Source: Ostreococcus mediterraneus (taxonomy: Eukaryota > Chlorophyta > Mamiellophyceae > Mamiellales > Bathycoccaceae). Taken from it: a DNA stretch of 64,000 bases. The stretch covers positions 94,549-158,548 of the forward strand of contig WMKK01000018.1 in assembly GCA_012295225.1 (NCBI GenBank), read 5' to 3'. The notes beneath the pieces were generated by a model that worked only from the letters and a program-made list of their open reading frames with translations, was not told the DNA's origin and made no database searches. The position numbers were made by a program, and so were the translations under genes. Positions within the stretch are counted from its first letter, which is position 1; every line of letters starts with the position of its first letter. Below, in pieces: positions 29,901 through 38,534 of this stretch.

Positions 29901-32422
29901 AGTTCGGCGCCGACATCGCTGTGAACGACGGCATGCGGGACAAACTTCTGAATCAATCGAAGCGTGTTGTTCGCAGTGTGTTGTACGAGCGACGGCAAGT
30001 GCGCGGTTGAACCGCTCCCTCGTCGTGCAAACGTAAGCAAGTACCCAGTTCCGAAGCGACCTTTAAGGAACAGTGGTGAGCCGATGCACGACAGATGCCC
30101 TGCAGTCATGATCGCGATACGGTCGCACAGTAAATCTGCTTCGTCCAAAAAGTGCGTCGTGAGCAGCACAGTGGAATTTGTCGCGCGCTTACGAATCACC
30201 TCCCAAATGAATCGTCGCGAGTACGGATCCATTCCAGACGTGGGTTCGTCCAAGAACACAACTGAAGGGTTCCCGATAAATGCAATTGCAAGCGAAAGTT
30301 TGCGCTTCATCCCTCCTGAAAGGTCGGATGAGCGGTTGTCAATCTTCTCCGTCAACGCAACTTCTTCGACGGACGTCGTAAGCTCACTTTCTACTTGCGC
30401 CTTCTCCATGCCTGCAAACGCGGCGTATAACCGCAAGTGCTCGCGAACAGTGAGGGTGGGCCATAAAACATCAAACTGCGGGCAGATACCGAGACTGGCT
30501 CGAATTTCATCTATTTGAGTTTCAGTGTCGTAACCATCAATAGTCGCGCGTCCAGATGAACGGCCAATCATACCAGTGAGAATGGAAATAGTCGTCGTTT
30601 TACCGGCGCCGTTGTGTCCCAACAAACCGCTCACTTGACCAGGAACAAATGTCACGCTCAAATCGTTGACCGCGGTGACTTCACCAAAACGTTTCGTCAA
30701 GCCTCGCACGACGACGCTCGCGTTCGCCATTTGTTGCGACGTCAATGGCTCGACTGCGTCGCCAGATTCTTGCTCAGTCAGCTTAAGGGTGCCATCATCG
30801 GATCGCGATGATTCAGTACCGAACCAGTACTTTTTGGTAAACAAGAACCATGGCGGATGACGCGTACCGTATTCAGTCGGCCACACCGCGTCAAAGTACC
30901 ACGTCAGCAATGCGTAGAGAAAGCAGTCAAAAATAACCATACCCAAGATACCCGCGCAGGTAACGTTACCACTCGTGGTTATGTCTTCACTAAAAGTGTC
31001 CCACGTAATACCAGACTTGCCTTGTTCCAAAATCGCCAGCGCAGCGCCCCATTGGTTCATCGCGCCCGCAGGGAAAATGCACGCAGCGAGCCACGCGCCA
31101 GAACCATTTGGGATGGTTATACGCGTCACAATCGCAGGTACGAGCGTCAGGGTGTACGCAAAGCAGCCCACGATTGTGGCCGTGATCGATCTGGAGAAAA
31201 ACGTGGATATGAAAAAGTTCCACAAAATCAAAGAAGCCACCCAGAAGGTGTAGAAAATGAACTGAATGAACTGATTCGTGTACTCGAATGGATACAGTCC
31301 AACGATGCAGATCATAACCACGCTAATCATGGACGAAAGCCAGTGTGTCATGAGCCATGATGACCAAAACATCGTGTTTGACATGCCCATCATTTTCATT
31401 CCTTCGCGTAACCGCAGCTCCTTCTCGACGACGATTGACTTCATAATCAACACGACGTTGGACTGGAAAGCGAGCGTGCCAACAAAAGAGTAGAACGTCG
31501 CGGCAATAACCCCACCAATGTTATAGTCGAATCCTCTCCATGGAAATGGCTTGATAGACGCGTCCAATGTTACTGAAAATGCGTTTCCGCCATCCTTAAT
31601 GTCAATAATTGCCGCGTCAAACGCGTTTTGCGTGTACATGAAAGCCTTGTAATCCTTCCAATAATCCACATTGAATTCACTTTCCCATCGGTTCGAGAAA
31701 TCTTCACCCATGTATTCCGACGTTTGTGTGTCGTCATATGCAAAGTTTGTCGTGTTCATGCGCAGCGTGTAGTCAAAAGCAGTCGTACTGCTAAAGTCGC
31801 CGCCAGAGTCAAACCTCGCGTACGCCAAAACCTCCCCTGCGTAGTCATTAATGTATTCCAACGCCTCGGTCTCATCCGTTTTGGTCACGACGACTTCATC
31901 CAGGATCGCATCCCACTTCGTTTCAAAGCAACCACCTACGGTTTGGTCTCGTAAACACGTGTCGCTACACGCCTCGGTGAGCCCTCCGTTGTAGTCGTAC
32001 GCCAACGTCTGAAACGCCGATTTCACCCCAGTCGCCACGTTTGACGACGCATACACCTGATCATTCATCAGATTAAAAAACGCCTTACTACCTTGATCGT
32101 AACTCGTCGCACTCGCCGCATCAGGCGCTACCGAACGTAGGCTCAAACAAGACGCGTGCACGTACGCCAAACGCGCCGCCTGCATCGTATCCGCCGTCGC
32201 CGGGCTCGCCACGAAACGAAACCCCTGCAACGAGCGATAGGCAATCGACTCAATACCACCCGACAACGAATACGGTCGCGTGAGCTCATCATTCGATCGC
32301 GAATCCTCCACGAACAGCTTCGGTAAGCACATGAGACCCAAGAAAATCACCGGCACGATAATCTCACACAGCGTGCAGCATCGCAACACGCCCTTCGTCT
32401 TCAGCAGATAGTTCTTCTTCAT
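26963..32422 (-). CDS. ABCA-family full transporter
   Basis: 1,819 residues from ATG 32422. Two halves, each a membrane domain with a large extracytosolic loop after the first helix, then an ATPase. NBD1: GLLGHNGAGKTTT (about 600), LSGGMKRKLS (about 700), VFLDEPTSGMDP (about 721). NBD2: GLLGINGAGKTTT (about 1,506), YSGGNKRKLS, VFLDEPSTGMDP (about 1,634). This is the ABCA pattern, usually lipid transport. An N at 29263 falls in the second Cys-rich loop. Upstream, in-frame codons read KSQQFKAL after an AC-rich acceptor-like tract, so a short first exon probably exists but was not located reliably. Confidence 0.9.
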   Translation of the reverse strand: MKKNYLLKTKGVLRCCTLCEIIVPVIFLGLMCLPKLFVEDSRSNDELTRPYSLSGGIESIAYRSLQGFRFVASPATADTMQAARLAYVHASCLSLRSVAPDAASATSYDQGSKAFFNLMNDQVYASSNVATGVKSAFQTLAYDYNGGLTEACSDTCLRDQTVGGCFETKWDAILDEVVVTKTDETEALEYINDYAGEVLAYARFDSGGDFSSTTAFDYTLRMNTTNFAYDDTQTSEYMGEDFSNRWESEFNVDYWKDYKAFMYTQNAFDAAIIDIKDGGNAFSVTLDASIKPFPWRGFDYNIGGVIAATFYSFVGTLAFQSNVVLIMKSIVVEKELRLREGMKMMGMSNTMFWSSWLMTHWLSSMISVVMICIVGLYPFEYTNQFIQFIFYTFWVASLILWNFFISTFFSRSITATIVGCFAYTLTLVPAIVTRITIPNGSGAWLAACIFPAGAMNQWGAALAILEQGKSGITWDTFSEDITTSGNVTCAGILGMVIFDCFLYALLTWYFDAVWPTEYGTRHPPWFLFTKKYWFGTESSRSDDGTLKLTEQESGDAVEPLTSQQMANASVVVRGLTKRFGEVTAVNDLSVTFVPGQVSGLLGHNGAGKTTTISILTGMIGRSSGRATIDGYDTETQIDEIRASLGICPQFDVLWPTLTVREHLRLYAAFAGMEKAQVESELTTSVEEVALTEKIDNRSSDLSGGMKRKLSLAIAFIGNPSVVFLDEPTSGMDPYSRRFIWEVIRKRATNSTVLLTTHFLDEADLLCDRIAIMTAGHLSCIGSPLFLKGRFGTGYLLTFARRGSGSTAHLPSLVQHTANNTLRLIQKFVPHAVVHSDVGAELSFSLPFESTSTFSELFKALDAQLNDLGYTSYGISCTTLEEVFLSLAHGGVKKVVKTGDESDDPDEVAANDEEGIDGHMLSIKRKEMRAHFAKGNALLFIQFKRLLWKRVLNYRRTVRSTLMQLIVPSMFTVLALYMTTLKWSATSDLSPKVLSRSLLANKRTLATYAPSDSHAAAVLANRDDGTYDVYSSHKPELSCMCSCVASGQSVFMSPXTCCAYDRSNEGTCQTQLQNAVSGTSCAKSATYDMDVQPSTFLVSGSTCSSLIDDSFDGYMLSILDAAAPCNMQSVASCDALYVNSYDSSTGVYSHTLYASQTAYHGAPTVINQANEAILRTRTSNPSASITTAIHYYPSASLSSLSDGDVIEPANANTTYIVAMFIVMGLAVLTASISIFPVYERCNNSKHLQLVSGIDKRMYWLAHFCADIVTLALPLAIIMIIFVAFDATYFRGQLGAVCSLLFMFLLAAIPHAHFMGFYYSSDYYTFVGQIGTNTFLGVVTTIAGIVTTALKDVSSTIEMLSKLFCNLFPFVIPHFSFGKGLYDLAQNGLDGSRQTYVQACDCLVSVVPKGSYTVIEDDIGFLIATFFIWTMLMLFKEYQENFASWRRRKSAFAAPPDADEDEDVRDERERVLRGETSNDGVVTVRLAKSYKEKHAVRGLSVGLHRDQCFGLLGINGAGKTTTFKMLTGEFPPSAGDAIVQARDGSAHSVSKDLNGARKLMGYCPQFNGLQPNFTAREHIEFYAAIRGMPAHLIARTTEDLIQRMDLTRYADRHAGTYSGGNKRKLSVALALVGEPEVVFLDEPSTGMDPEARRFMWDVISAMTNGRTIVLTSHSMEECEALCNRIGIMVSGQFKCLGSLQHLKSRFSEGYSIDLRFADGKADAVLAALQSRHAEIGAELMEAHGTELKLRVVDPEMKLWRIFDAVEDLKTASDETIKIDDYSVSQTTLEQVFIRFAKTQNEETHDAPGLNERKKRRHANEQ

Positions 32423-32448
32423 CAGCGCCTTAAACTGCTGCGACTTCC

Positions 32449-32464
32449 TGTGTGTGTGTGTGTG
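32449..32464. repeat. (TG)8 microsatellite
   Basis: Eight TG units; read on the minus strand they are CACACA followed by an AG, directly before in-frame ABCA coding sequence, with CTGAC about 50 bp upstream. The repeat probably forms the end of an intron. Confidence 0.75.
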
Positions 32465-32781
32465 GACGCATCCCGGGGACGAACGCGGATGTCAGTCGAA
32501 CCCTATGCGCGTCGCGCGCGCGCGGGCCGTCGCGTCACGGCCCCGCGCATTGTGCCACACCGCGTTCCGTGTACACATCGCACCGCCACGCGTCGCGCGA
32601 TCGTCATCCGCCGCATCCAAGGCGCGAAACCCGCGGGGTAAAAATGCACCGTCACGTACCTCGCGGGTGGGCGGCGCGCGCCATCGCGCGTGGGCGACGG
32701 CATCGCGAGATGCGACGACGCGAGATGCGTCGACGTGTGGCGCGCGCGGGCTGGGGCGCTCCGAATCGTCGCGTGTTGTCC

Positions 32782-32945
32782 ATAGACGTACACGTCTTCG
32801 TATACGAGCCGTGTGTCCGAGTTTTTCATATATCTCTCAATCCACGTGGCACTATTCGTCACAATAGACATACACGTCTTCGTATACGAGCCGTGTGTCC
32901 GAGTTTTTCATATATATATCAATCCACGTGGCATTATTCGTGTGC
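32782..32945. repeat. Two-copy tandem repeat, period 82 bp, with a G-box
   Basis: The block starting ATAGAC at 32782 is repeated at 32864 with only a few differences (for example ATATCTCTCAA versus ATATATATCAA). Each copy contains TACACGTCTTCGTATACGAG and CCACGTGG. The repeat lies between the divergent ABCA and prolyl-hydroxylase genes. Confidence 0.88.
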
Positions 32946-33080
32946 CCACGCGCATATTCCGTCGAGCTCTGTGCTCCGTGACGCGCCGCGCGACAGTGAA
33001 TGCGTCGCGATGCGAGCGCCTCGGCGCTCACGCGTCACGCGCGAACGTCGCGCGCGCGGGAACATCGCGAACGAACGCGC

Positions 33081-33968
33081 ATGACGCGCATATCTCTCGA
33101 TGGCTCTGCGTCAAAGTGCGTTGTGACTTTTTTGTTTACAATCGTCGCGTTCGCTGGCGGTGCGCACGGAAGGCCGCTGACGACGACGGCGGCGAAGTTC
33201 GCCGACACACAAGGGGATGCAACGAAATGTGCGTGTGTGAGCGATGCGCGCATACGTTTTCGCCGTAGTCGGTGCGCGCCGAAAGTTGATGAGCAGTTTG
33301 CGCGAGACGACGACGTCGCGGCGGTGCTCGCGTCGGCTAAAGCTGGGCGGTGGAGAGTTCAAAACGAAGCATATCCCACCGTGGACGTCGATTTCCACGA
33401 TTTGAATGTGCATGCTCGCGACATCGTGCATCAGAAATGGTGGCCAACGATTCGAACGGCAATGAAAACGCGCTGCCAGTACGACTCGGAGGATTTCATT
33501 ACGCCGTATCGAGTGGTGGTGTCAAAGTACGCGGGTGACACAGACACAAGATTTCGTTCGATAGACACGCACGAGGACTTTGGCGAGATGACATTCAGTA
33601 TATTATTGAACGATCCAGGCGAATTCGAGGGCGGTGGAACGATATTTTATGGTGAGGCGTGGAACCCAAAGAATGACACGATATTCGCGCTTCCCGCGCG
33701 CGGCCTCACAATCGCGCCCAAACGTCCCGGAACTTTGATTTTTCATGGAGGACAGGTCACACATGCTTCAATTCCAGTGAATTCTGGAATTCGATATTTA
33801 CTGATTGGATTCTCAACAGTAAATAAAGAGTGTTGCGCGAGCCTAGAGCGGGCGCAAGCGGCGACGTTTATCGGACTGTGTTTCGCCGCGCTTTTCGCGT
33901 TGATATTTTGCTTCAACTTTGACACACCGCCATCGCCTCACCGGAGTCTGCGCGTTAAAGCGTCTTGA
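33081..33968 (+). CDS. Membrane prolyl-4-hydroxylase-like 2OG-Fe(II) dioxygenase
   Basis: 295 residues from ATG 33081, which opens a signal-anchor-like leader (SKCVVTFLFTIVAFAGGAHG). The dioxygenase core has SIDTHEDFGEMTFSILLND (His-x-Asp metal pair), FEGGGTIFYG and a distal His-Arg pair within HGGQVTHASIPVNSGIRYLLIGF. The Arg after it would bind 2-oxoglutarate (P4H enzymes normally use Lys there). A C-terminal hydrophobic segment (ATFIGLCFAALFALIFCF) may anchor the protein in the ER or Golgi. The family hydroxylates proline in cell-wall and other secretory proteins. ATG 33000 is a weaker alternative start. Confidence 0.72.
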   Translation: MTRISLDGSASKCVVTFLFTIVAFAGGAHGRPLTTTAAKFADTQGDATKCACVSDARIRFRRSRCAPKVDEQFARDDDVAAVLASAKAGRWRVQNEAYPTVDVDFHDLNVHARDIVHQKWWPTIRTAMKTRCQYDSEDFITPYRVVVSKYAGDTDTRFRSIDTHEDFGEMTFSILLNDPGEFEGGGTIFYGEAWNPKNDTIFALPARGLTIAPKRPGTLIFHGGQVTHASIPVNSGIRYLLIGFSTVNKECCASLERAQAATFIGLCFAALFALIFCFNFDTPPSPHRSLRVKAS

Positions 33969-34255
33969 GTTTTATTCACCGGTATGCGTTCGCGTCCTCG
34001 CGCACGCCCCTGCCCGACGACGACGCGCGTCGCGTAGACGCGTGCGCATCGTGTACCGTATAATACAATGTGTACACCCATAGAGCACTACTCTTCGACG
34101 CGTTCGAACCGCCGCCGTAATCTCAATTGATAGACATATTGTACGTCGAGTATGGGCATGCCCCCGCGGCCCGAATCCTCCGCCGCGAGGCGTTGAAAAG
34201 AATCGTCACTTCGAGACTCGCGCGCGTCGTCGCCGTCGAACACCGCGCACGCGTC

Positions 34256-36887
34256 ATGGGGTACGTCACGCGCGCTCGATCGCGATCGCGGAACGCGTCG
34301 CGCGCATCGCGCGAGAGATCGACCGCGTCGCGCGCGAAGGCGTCGCGAGGACGCCTCGCGTGGGGCCCGCACGCCGTTCGAACGTGCGCTGGAACGCTGC
34401 TGACGCACGCGCGATCGCCGGGGCGCGCGGTGTGCGCGGGGGAAAGCGCGCGTGAGGGGTGGTATGCGCCGTGGGAACGGTGCGCGTGGGCGTCGCGCGC
34501 GTCGATGGCGCGGATGAGGGGCGTCGCGCGCGCGGGCGAGGGGAATTCTCGAGCGTGACATGGAATGTGCCAGGTGGTGGTTAACGACGACGCGGGACGG
34601 ATGGATCGCGGGCGTTCGCGCGGTGGCGAACCGTAGCGGATCGATGCATCGAACGCGCGACTGACGAATGTATGTTTCGTGTTTGTATTTTTTACGACTG
34701 CGCAGTGCACCGGTTGGGTTGGATTCCCACCTTAAAAGTCCGCGAAGATGTACGGATTTGTTGTTTTTGATATTTTACGCCGCGTTTTGGGTAACCATGC
34801 TCGCGTTGGGCGGATACGGCATCAAGAATGGTAACCCCGCGGCGTTGGTGTTAGGTACGGATTACCAAGGTGTGATGTGTAGCGAAGGCAACAACACTGG
34901 TCTCAGTAAGCGTTATTTCTTGAATGTGGCTGAAGTCGCGTACGCGGTTAACGCGTTGGGGTCGACCATCTCGTCGACGTCGGTGACGAGCGTCGACTAC
35001 AACTTGCGCGATGCGAAGAGTATTTGCTTGGCAGATTGCCCGACCATGACCAACACGGCCTCGGGCATTTCTTGGGTGTGCAACTATCCGGAATCTGTGG
35101 AGGGGCACCCCAACTCCCCGACATACACGCGCCAAGACTGGATCGACGCCAAATATGACTACTTCGCCGACTTGACGACGGCCGAGAAAACGTCCTCTTA
35201 CGAATGGAAGGGGCCATGCTACCCGGTTCTCTATGAAACGATCAGCACTTTCAACACGTGCCAATACTTTGGTACTGGTGCCGACGATGCTTGGACGTAT
35301 TTCAAGAGTCAAACGAACGCTGTCGACGTCTTCGGCGGCACTGCTCTCGACGAAATCGCCCCACAAATCAGCTCTGCCGTTGAAGGTTTCCTCGGTGGTG
35401 ACAGTCCGCTCGCGCAAATTGAACGCTACATTGACGATTTCCAAGTCGGCTGGAAGGTTTTGGTTCTCGCCGGCGTCGTCGCTCCGATTATCTTGTCCGT
35501 CTTGTACTTGTTGATTCTCCGTTACTTTACCGGATTCTTTGCGTACTTGATTTTGTTCTCTGTCAACGCGCTCGCTATTGTGGTGACGATTTACTTTGCC
35601 CTCAAGGCTGGTTTGATCGGTTCTGACGTCATTACGTCGTACACGTCCAAGGTGTCTGGGTCGGCTTCGACTGCGATTACCAACTTTGCCGATCCGGCTG
35701 AATCCAACATCGCCTTGCTCAAGATTATCACGTACTGCATGATCGCAGTGACCGTCATTCTCTTCCTCTTCACTCTCATGATGCTTCGACGTGTCAAGGT
35801 TGCCGTAGGCGTCATCAAGGTGTCCGTGGGCGCGTTTGGTAAGATTCCATCCTTGATTTTCTTCCCGCTCGTGCCGACGGTCATGATGATTTTGCTCGGC
35901 GTCTACTGGTTGGCGACTATGATCTTCTTGTTCTCCTCGGGTGAAATGAAGATGCAAAGCTGTACCATGGATGCTGGCGCTCCGCCGATGTTGTTCTGCA
36001 AAGACACAACCAACTCTGACACGTGCCACTGCGGCTACGCCACGACGTGGGATCGCAACTTGCAAGGCGCCCTTCTCTTCTACGTCTTTGGCTTTTTGTG
36101 GAGCTCGCAATGGATCATCGCCATGTGCTATTTAGTTGTCGCGTGCGTCTTTACGCAATACTACTTCTTGGGTGGCAACTACAACGCGGTAAAGAACTCC
36201 CCAGTTCTCTCAGCGATGAAGAAGATGACGTTTTACCACACCGGCACCGCCGCCGTCGGTTCCTTCTTTGTCTCGATTTTGCAATTCGTGCGCCTCGTCA
36301 TGGCGTTCATCTTGCGACGCTTGAAGAAGCTCGGTAAGGACAGCAAGATCATGAAGTACGGTGCATACTACATCCAGTATTGCTTGTGGTACTTGCAAAA
36401 GATCATCGAATGGATCAACCGTCGCGCGTACATCATGACGTCCATCGAAGGCACGTCGTTTTGCACGTCTGCTTGGAACGCGTTGGCGCTCATGGTGAAG
36501 AATGTCTTAGCCGTCGCTGCCGTCGGCATCATCGGTGACATCATGCTCGTTCTCGGTAAAGTCTCCATCGCCCTCGGCTCTGGTACCATCGCGTTCTTGA
36601 TCTTGGATAACGAGAACTTTGTGTACGGCGACGAAAAGGTGTCCTCGCCCCTCTTCATCGTCATCGTCGTCGGCCTCTTTGCCTTTTGCATCGCCAGCGT
36701 CTTCATGTCCATCGTCGAACTCGGCATCGACACCGTATTACTCTGCTACTGCAAAGACAGCGAAGACCACGGCGGGGTGCCCGCCAACGCCCCGCCCGCC
36801 CTCATCAAGGCGCTCAACTTGGCCAAAAAAGTCAAGCGAGCGAAAATCGAAGAAGCCAAGCAACGCGCCGATCGCTCCGCGCAATAA
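34256..36887 (+). CDS. Choline-transporter-like protein (CTL/SLC44), 2 exons
   Basis: The main exon starts after acceptor CGCAG (34701-34705; CTGAC at 34662) and reads APVGLDSHLKSPRRCTDLLFLIFYAAF, the conserved CTL N-terminus. A five-base first exon ATGGG at 34256, followed by GTACGT, restores phase and gives MG at the start, as in many CTLs; an in-frame ATG at 34127 is an alternative. About 10 membrane helices follow, with a large loop after the first (residues 40-240, Cys-rich) and the family segment MKKMTFYHTGTAAVGSF near 500. CTL proteins are plasma- or organelle-membrane transporters linked to choline. The ATG at 34668 reads inside the intron. Confidence 0.8.
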
Positions 36888-37197
36888 TCATTATTCGCTT
36901 CTTCATCCATCGTGTCTCCTCCACGACGTACACGTAGAGACACGCATATACATATTCAGGACGCCTTCGCGCCCGCCATCATCTTTATAATAAATAACAC
37001 GCGCGCGGCGTATTCGTGCACGCAGTCACGCTCGAGCGCGAAACCCGCGACGCACCTAACCCACTCAAATCGACCAATCATGACCAGGGACGACACACAC
37101 TACGAGCCCTCGGGGTTGCGCGCGTCACACGCCGACGCCGCGGACGCCGCCTCGCGACGCCGACGCCGACGGGCGAGACACGGCCGTCGCGCGAGCC
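36888..37197. other. Intergenic region, CCAAT element only
   Basis: A 310-bp gap between the CTL gene and the TauE gene. The only notable sequence is GACCAATCATGAC at 37072; no reading frame with conserved features was seen. Confidence 0.5.
37072..37084. promoter_or_regulatory. GACCAATCATGAC element upstream of TauE/SafE gene
   Basis: A CCAAT-type 13-mer, 114 bp upstream of the TauE start. The identical sequence occurs (reverse) at 61657-61669 and with one change at 21010-21022. Confidence 0.5.
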
Positions 37198-38094
37198 ATG
37201 GCGAGCAAGTATCTGCACACCGCGTCGACGCTCACGCGCGCGGCGTTCACCGTCGGGAGCGGCGGATTCGCGGGCTCCGTGTCCGCCGTCACCGGCTTGG
37301 GCGGTGCGGTGATATTCATCCCGGCGCTGAGCGCGCTCGGGTACGAGGCGCGACACATCGTGGGCACGGCGGTGGTGGCCGTGACCGGGGCCACCGCGGC
37401 GGGGAGCTTTGCGTACGCGCAGAATGGGGTGAGCGATGTGCCGGCGGCGACGACGGTGGGGTTGATTGGCGCGGCGTGCACGCCGATTGGGCAGCTCGCG
37501 GCGAAGCGGTTGAGTGGGAAGACGTTGAGGAAGATGCTTGGTGGGGCGTTAATTTTGTGTTCGCCTTCGGTGTTGTTGAAGAAGGGTGCGGATGAGACGG
37601 AGGCGGAGAAAGAGGCGACGGCAAAGGCGAGCGAGTACGTCATCAAAGTGGTTCGACCGCCGCCGACGAATACGTATGAAATCGTACGCAATCAATTTTT
37701 AGACAGGCATGATAAGCACGGAGGGTGGCTCGCGGCGTTATCTGCGGAGCGTGATTTCTTGGCGCTCGGTGTGGCGGTGGGTGTGTTGCAAGGGACCATC
37801 GGCGTGGGCGGCGGCGTGCTCGTGACGTCGTATTTGACGGCGGCGACGGATATGGAGGTGCACAGGACTTGCGGCACCGCGCTCTTGGCCACGGTGATTA
37901 CCAATTTAGCAGTCAGTGCGGCGCACTTTAAGAATGGCAACGTAAGGCTTCGATCGGCGACTCTACTGGCGGGGTCCGCCATGGCGTGTTCGTACTTTGT
38001 TGCGAAGAACATTTCGATGCAAATTCCCGAGGAGTACGTGAAGAGTTTTATCGTCGTTGCGCTCATAAGTTCGGGCGCGTCCATGTTGAAGTAG
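37198..38094 (+). CDS. TauE/SafE-family membrane transporter
   Basis: 298 residues with two repeats of the family motif: FTVGSGGFAGSVSAVTGLGGAVIFIPAL in the first half and LALGVAVGVLQGTIGVGGGVLVTSYLT in the second. About seven hydrophobic segments. Members move small anions across membranes (sulfite, sulfoacetate and others in bacteria); the plant proteins are less well known. The ATG at 37198 has a good context (GCCATGG). No long transit peptide is evident, so its membrane cannot be stated. Confidence 0.82.
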   Translation: MASKYLHTASTLTRAAFTVGSGGFAGSVSAVTGLGGAVIFIPALSALGYEARHIVGTAVVAVTGATAAGSFAYAQNGVSDVPAATTVGLIGAACTPIGQLAAKRLSGKTLRKMLGGALILCSPSVLLKKGADETEAEKEATAKASEYVIKVVRPPPTNTYEIVRNQFLDRHDKHGGWLAALSAERDFLALGVAVGVLQGTIGVGGGVLVTSYLTAATDMEVHRTCGTALLATVITNLAVSAAHFKNGNVRLRSATLLAGSAMACSYFVAKNISMQIPEEYVKSFIVVALISSGASMLK

Positions 38095-38534
38095 TCCGAC
38101 GTGTGCGCGTTGAGACGATGTCTTGATTGTTTGTAGCACGCGCGCTGCGAATAGCACGCACCATCTCGTTTTCACCTCGTCACCAATTCATTTTATATTT
38201 GTTTTTTAATAACCACTCGTACGTATTGATTGATTGATTTTAGAGTCTGCGCGCTGCGGTGTCCTTCTAGAAAGTCGTTTACTTATTCCATAATACTATA
38301 TATGTAGTTGTTGCATCATCGCCAGCGCGCCGATCGCCAAACGAGAAGACTCTCGCCTTGTCGTTCTGCGTCGGTTCACGAGCGACGATTCAAATTTATA
38401 TACCATTCGCAAGCTAATATAATAATGCACACACACACACACCACCAAACCCCACACAAAATCGTCGTCGTCGTGTATATCCTTTTCTTGGAGCTGTTTC
38501 ACTCCCGGTTCACGACAATTCACTAGACACCCAA
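38095..38534. other. Convergent intergenic gap with simple repeats
   Basis: 440 bp between the stops of the TauE and cyclin genes. It holds an ATTGATTGATT stretch near 38226, a (CA)n run near 38428-38442 and AT-rich patches, which are probably 3' untranslated sequence of both genes. No gene seen. Confidence 0.5.

Noticed and set aside
32452-33084. Several long plus-strand frames over the ABCA/hydroxylase gap
   Set aside because: They are very Arg-rich, share one DNA stretch in different frames and have no conserved motifs.
34088-34561. A 157-codon minus-strand frame ending with a plausible peptide (QYVYQLRLRRRFERVEE)
   Set aside because: The rest is Arg/Ala-rich and overlaps the CTL leader and intron; composition looks like a shadow frame. 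Kept only as a remote possibility.
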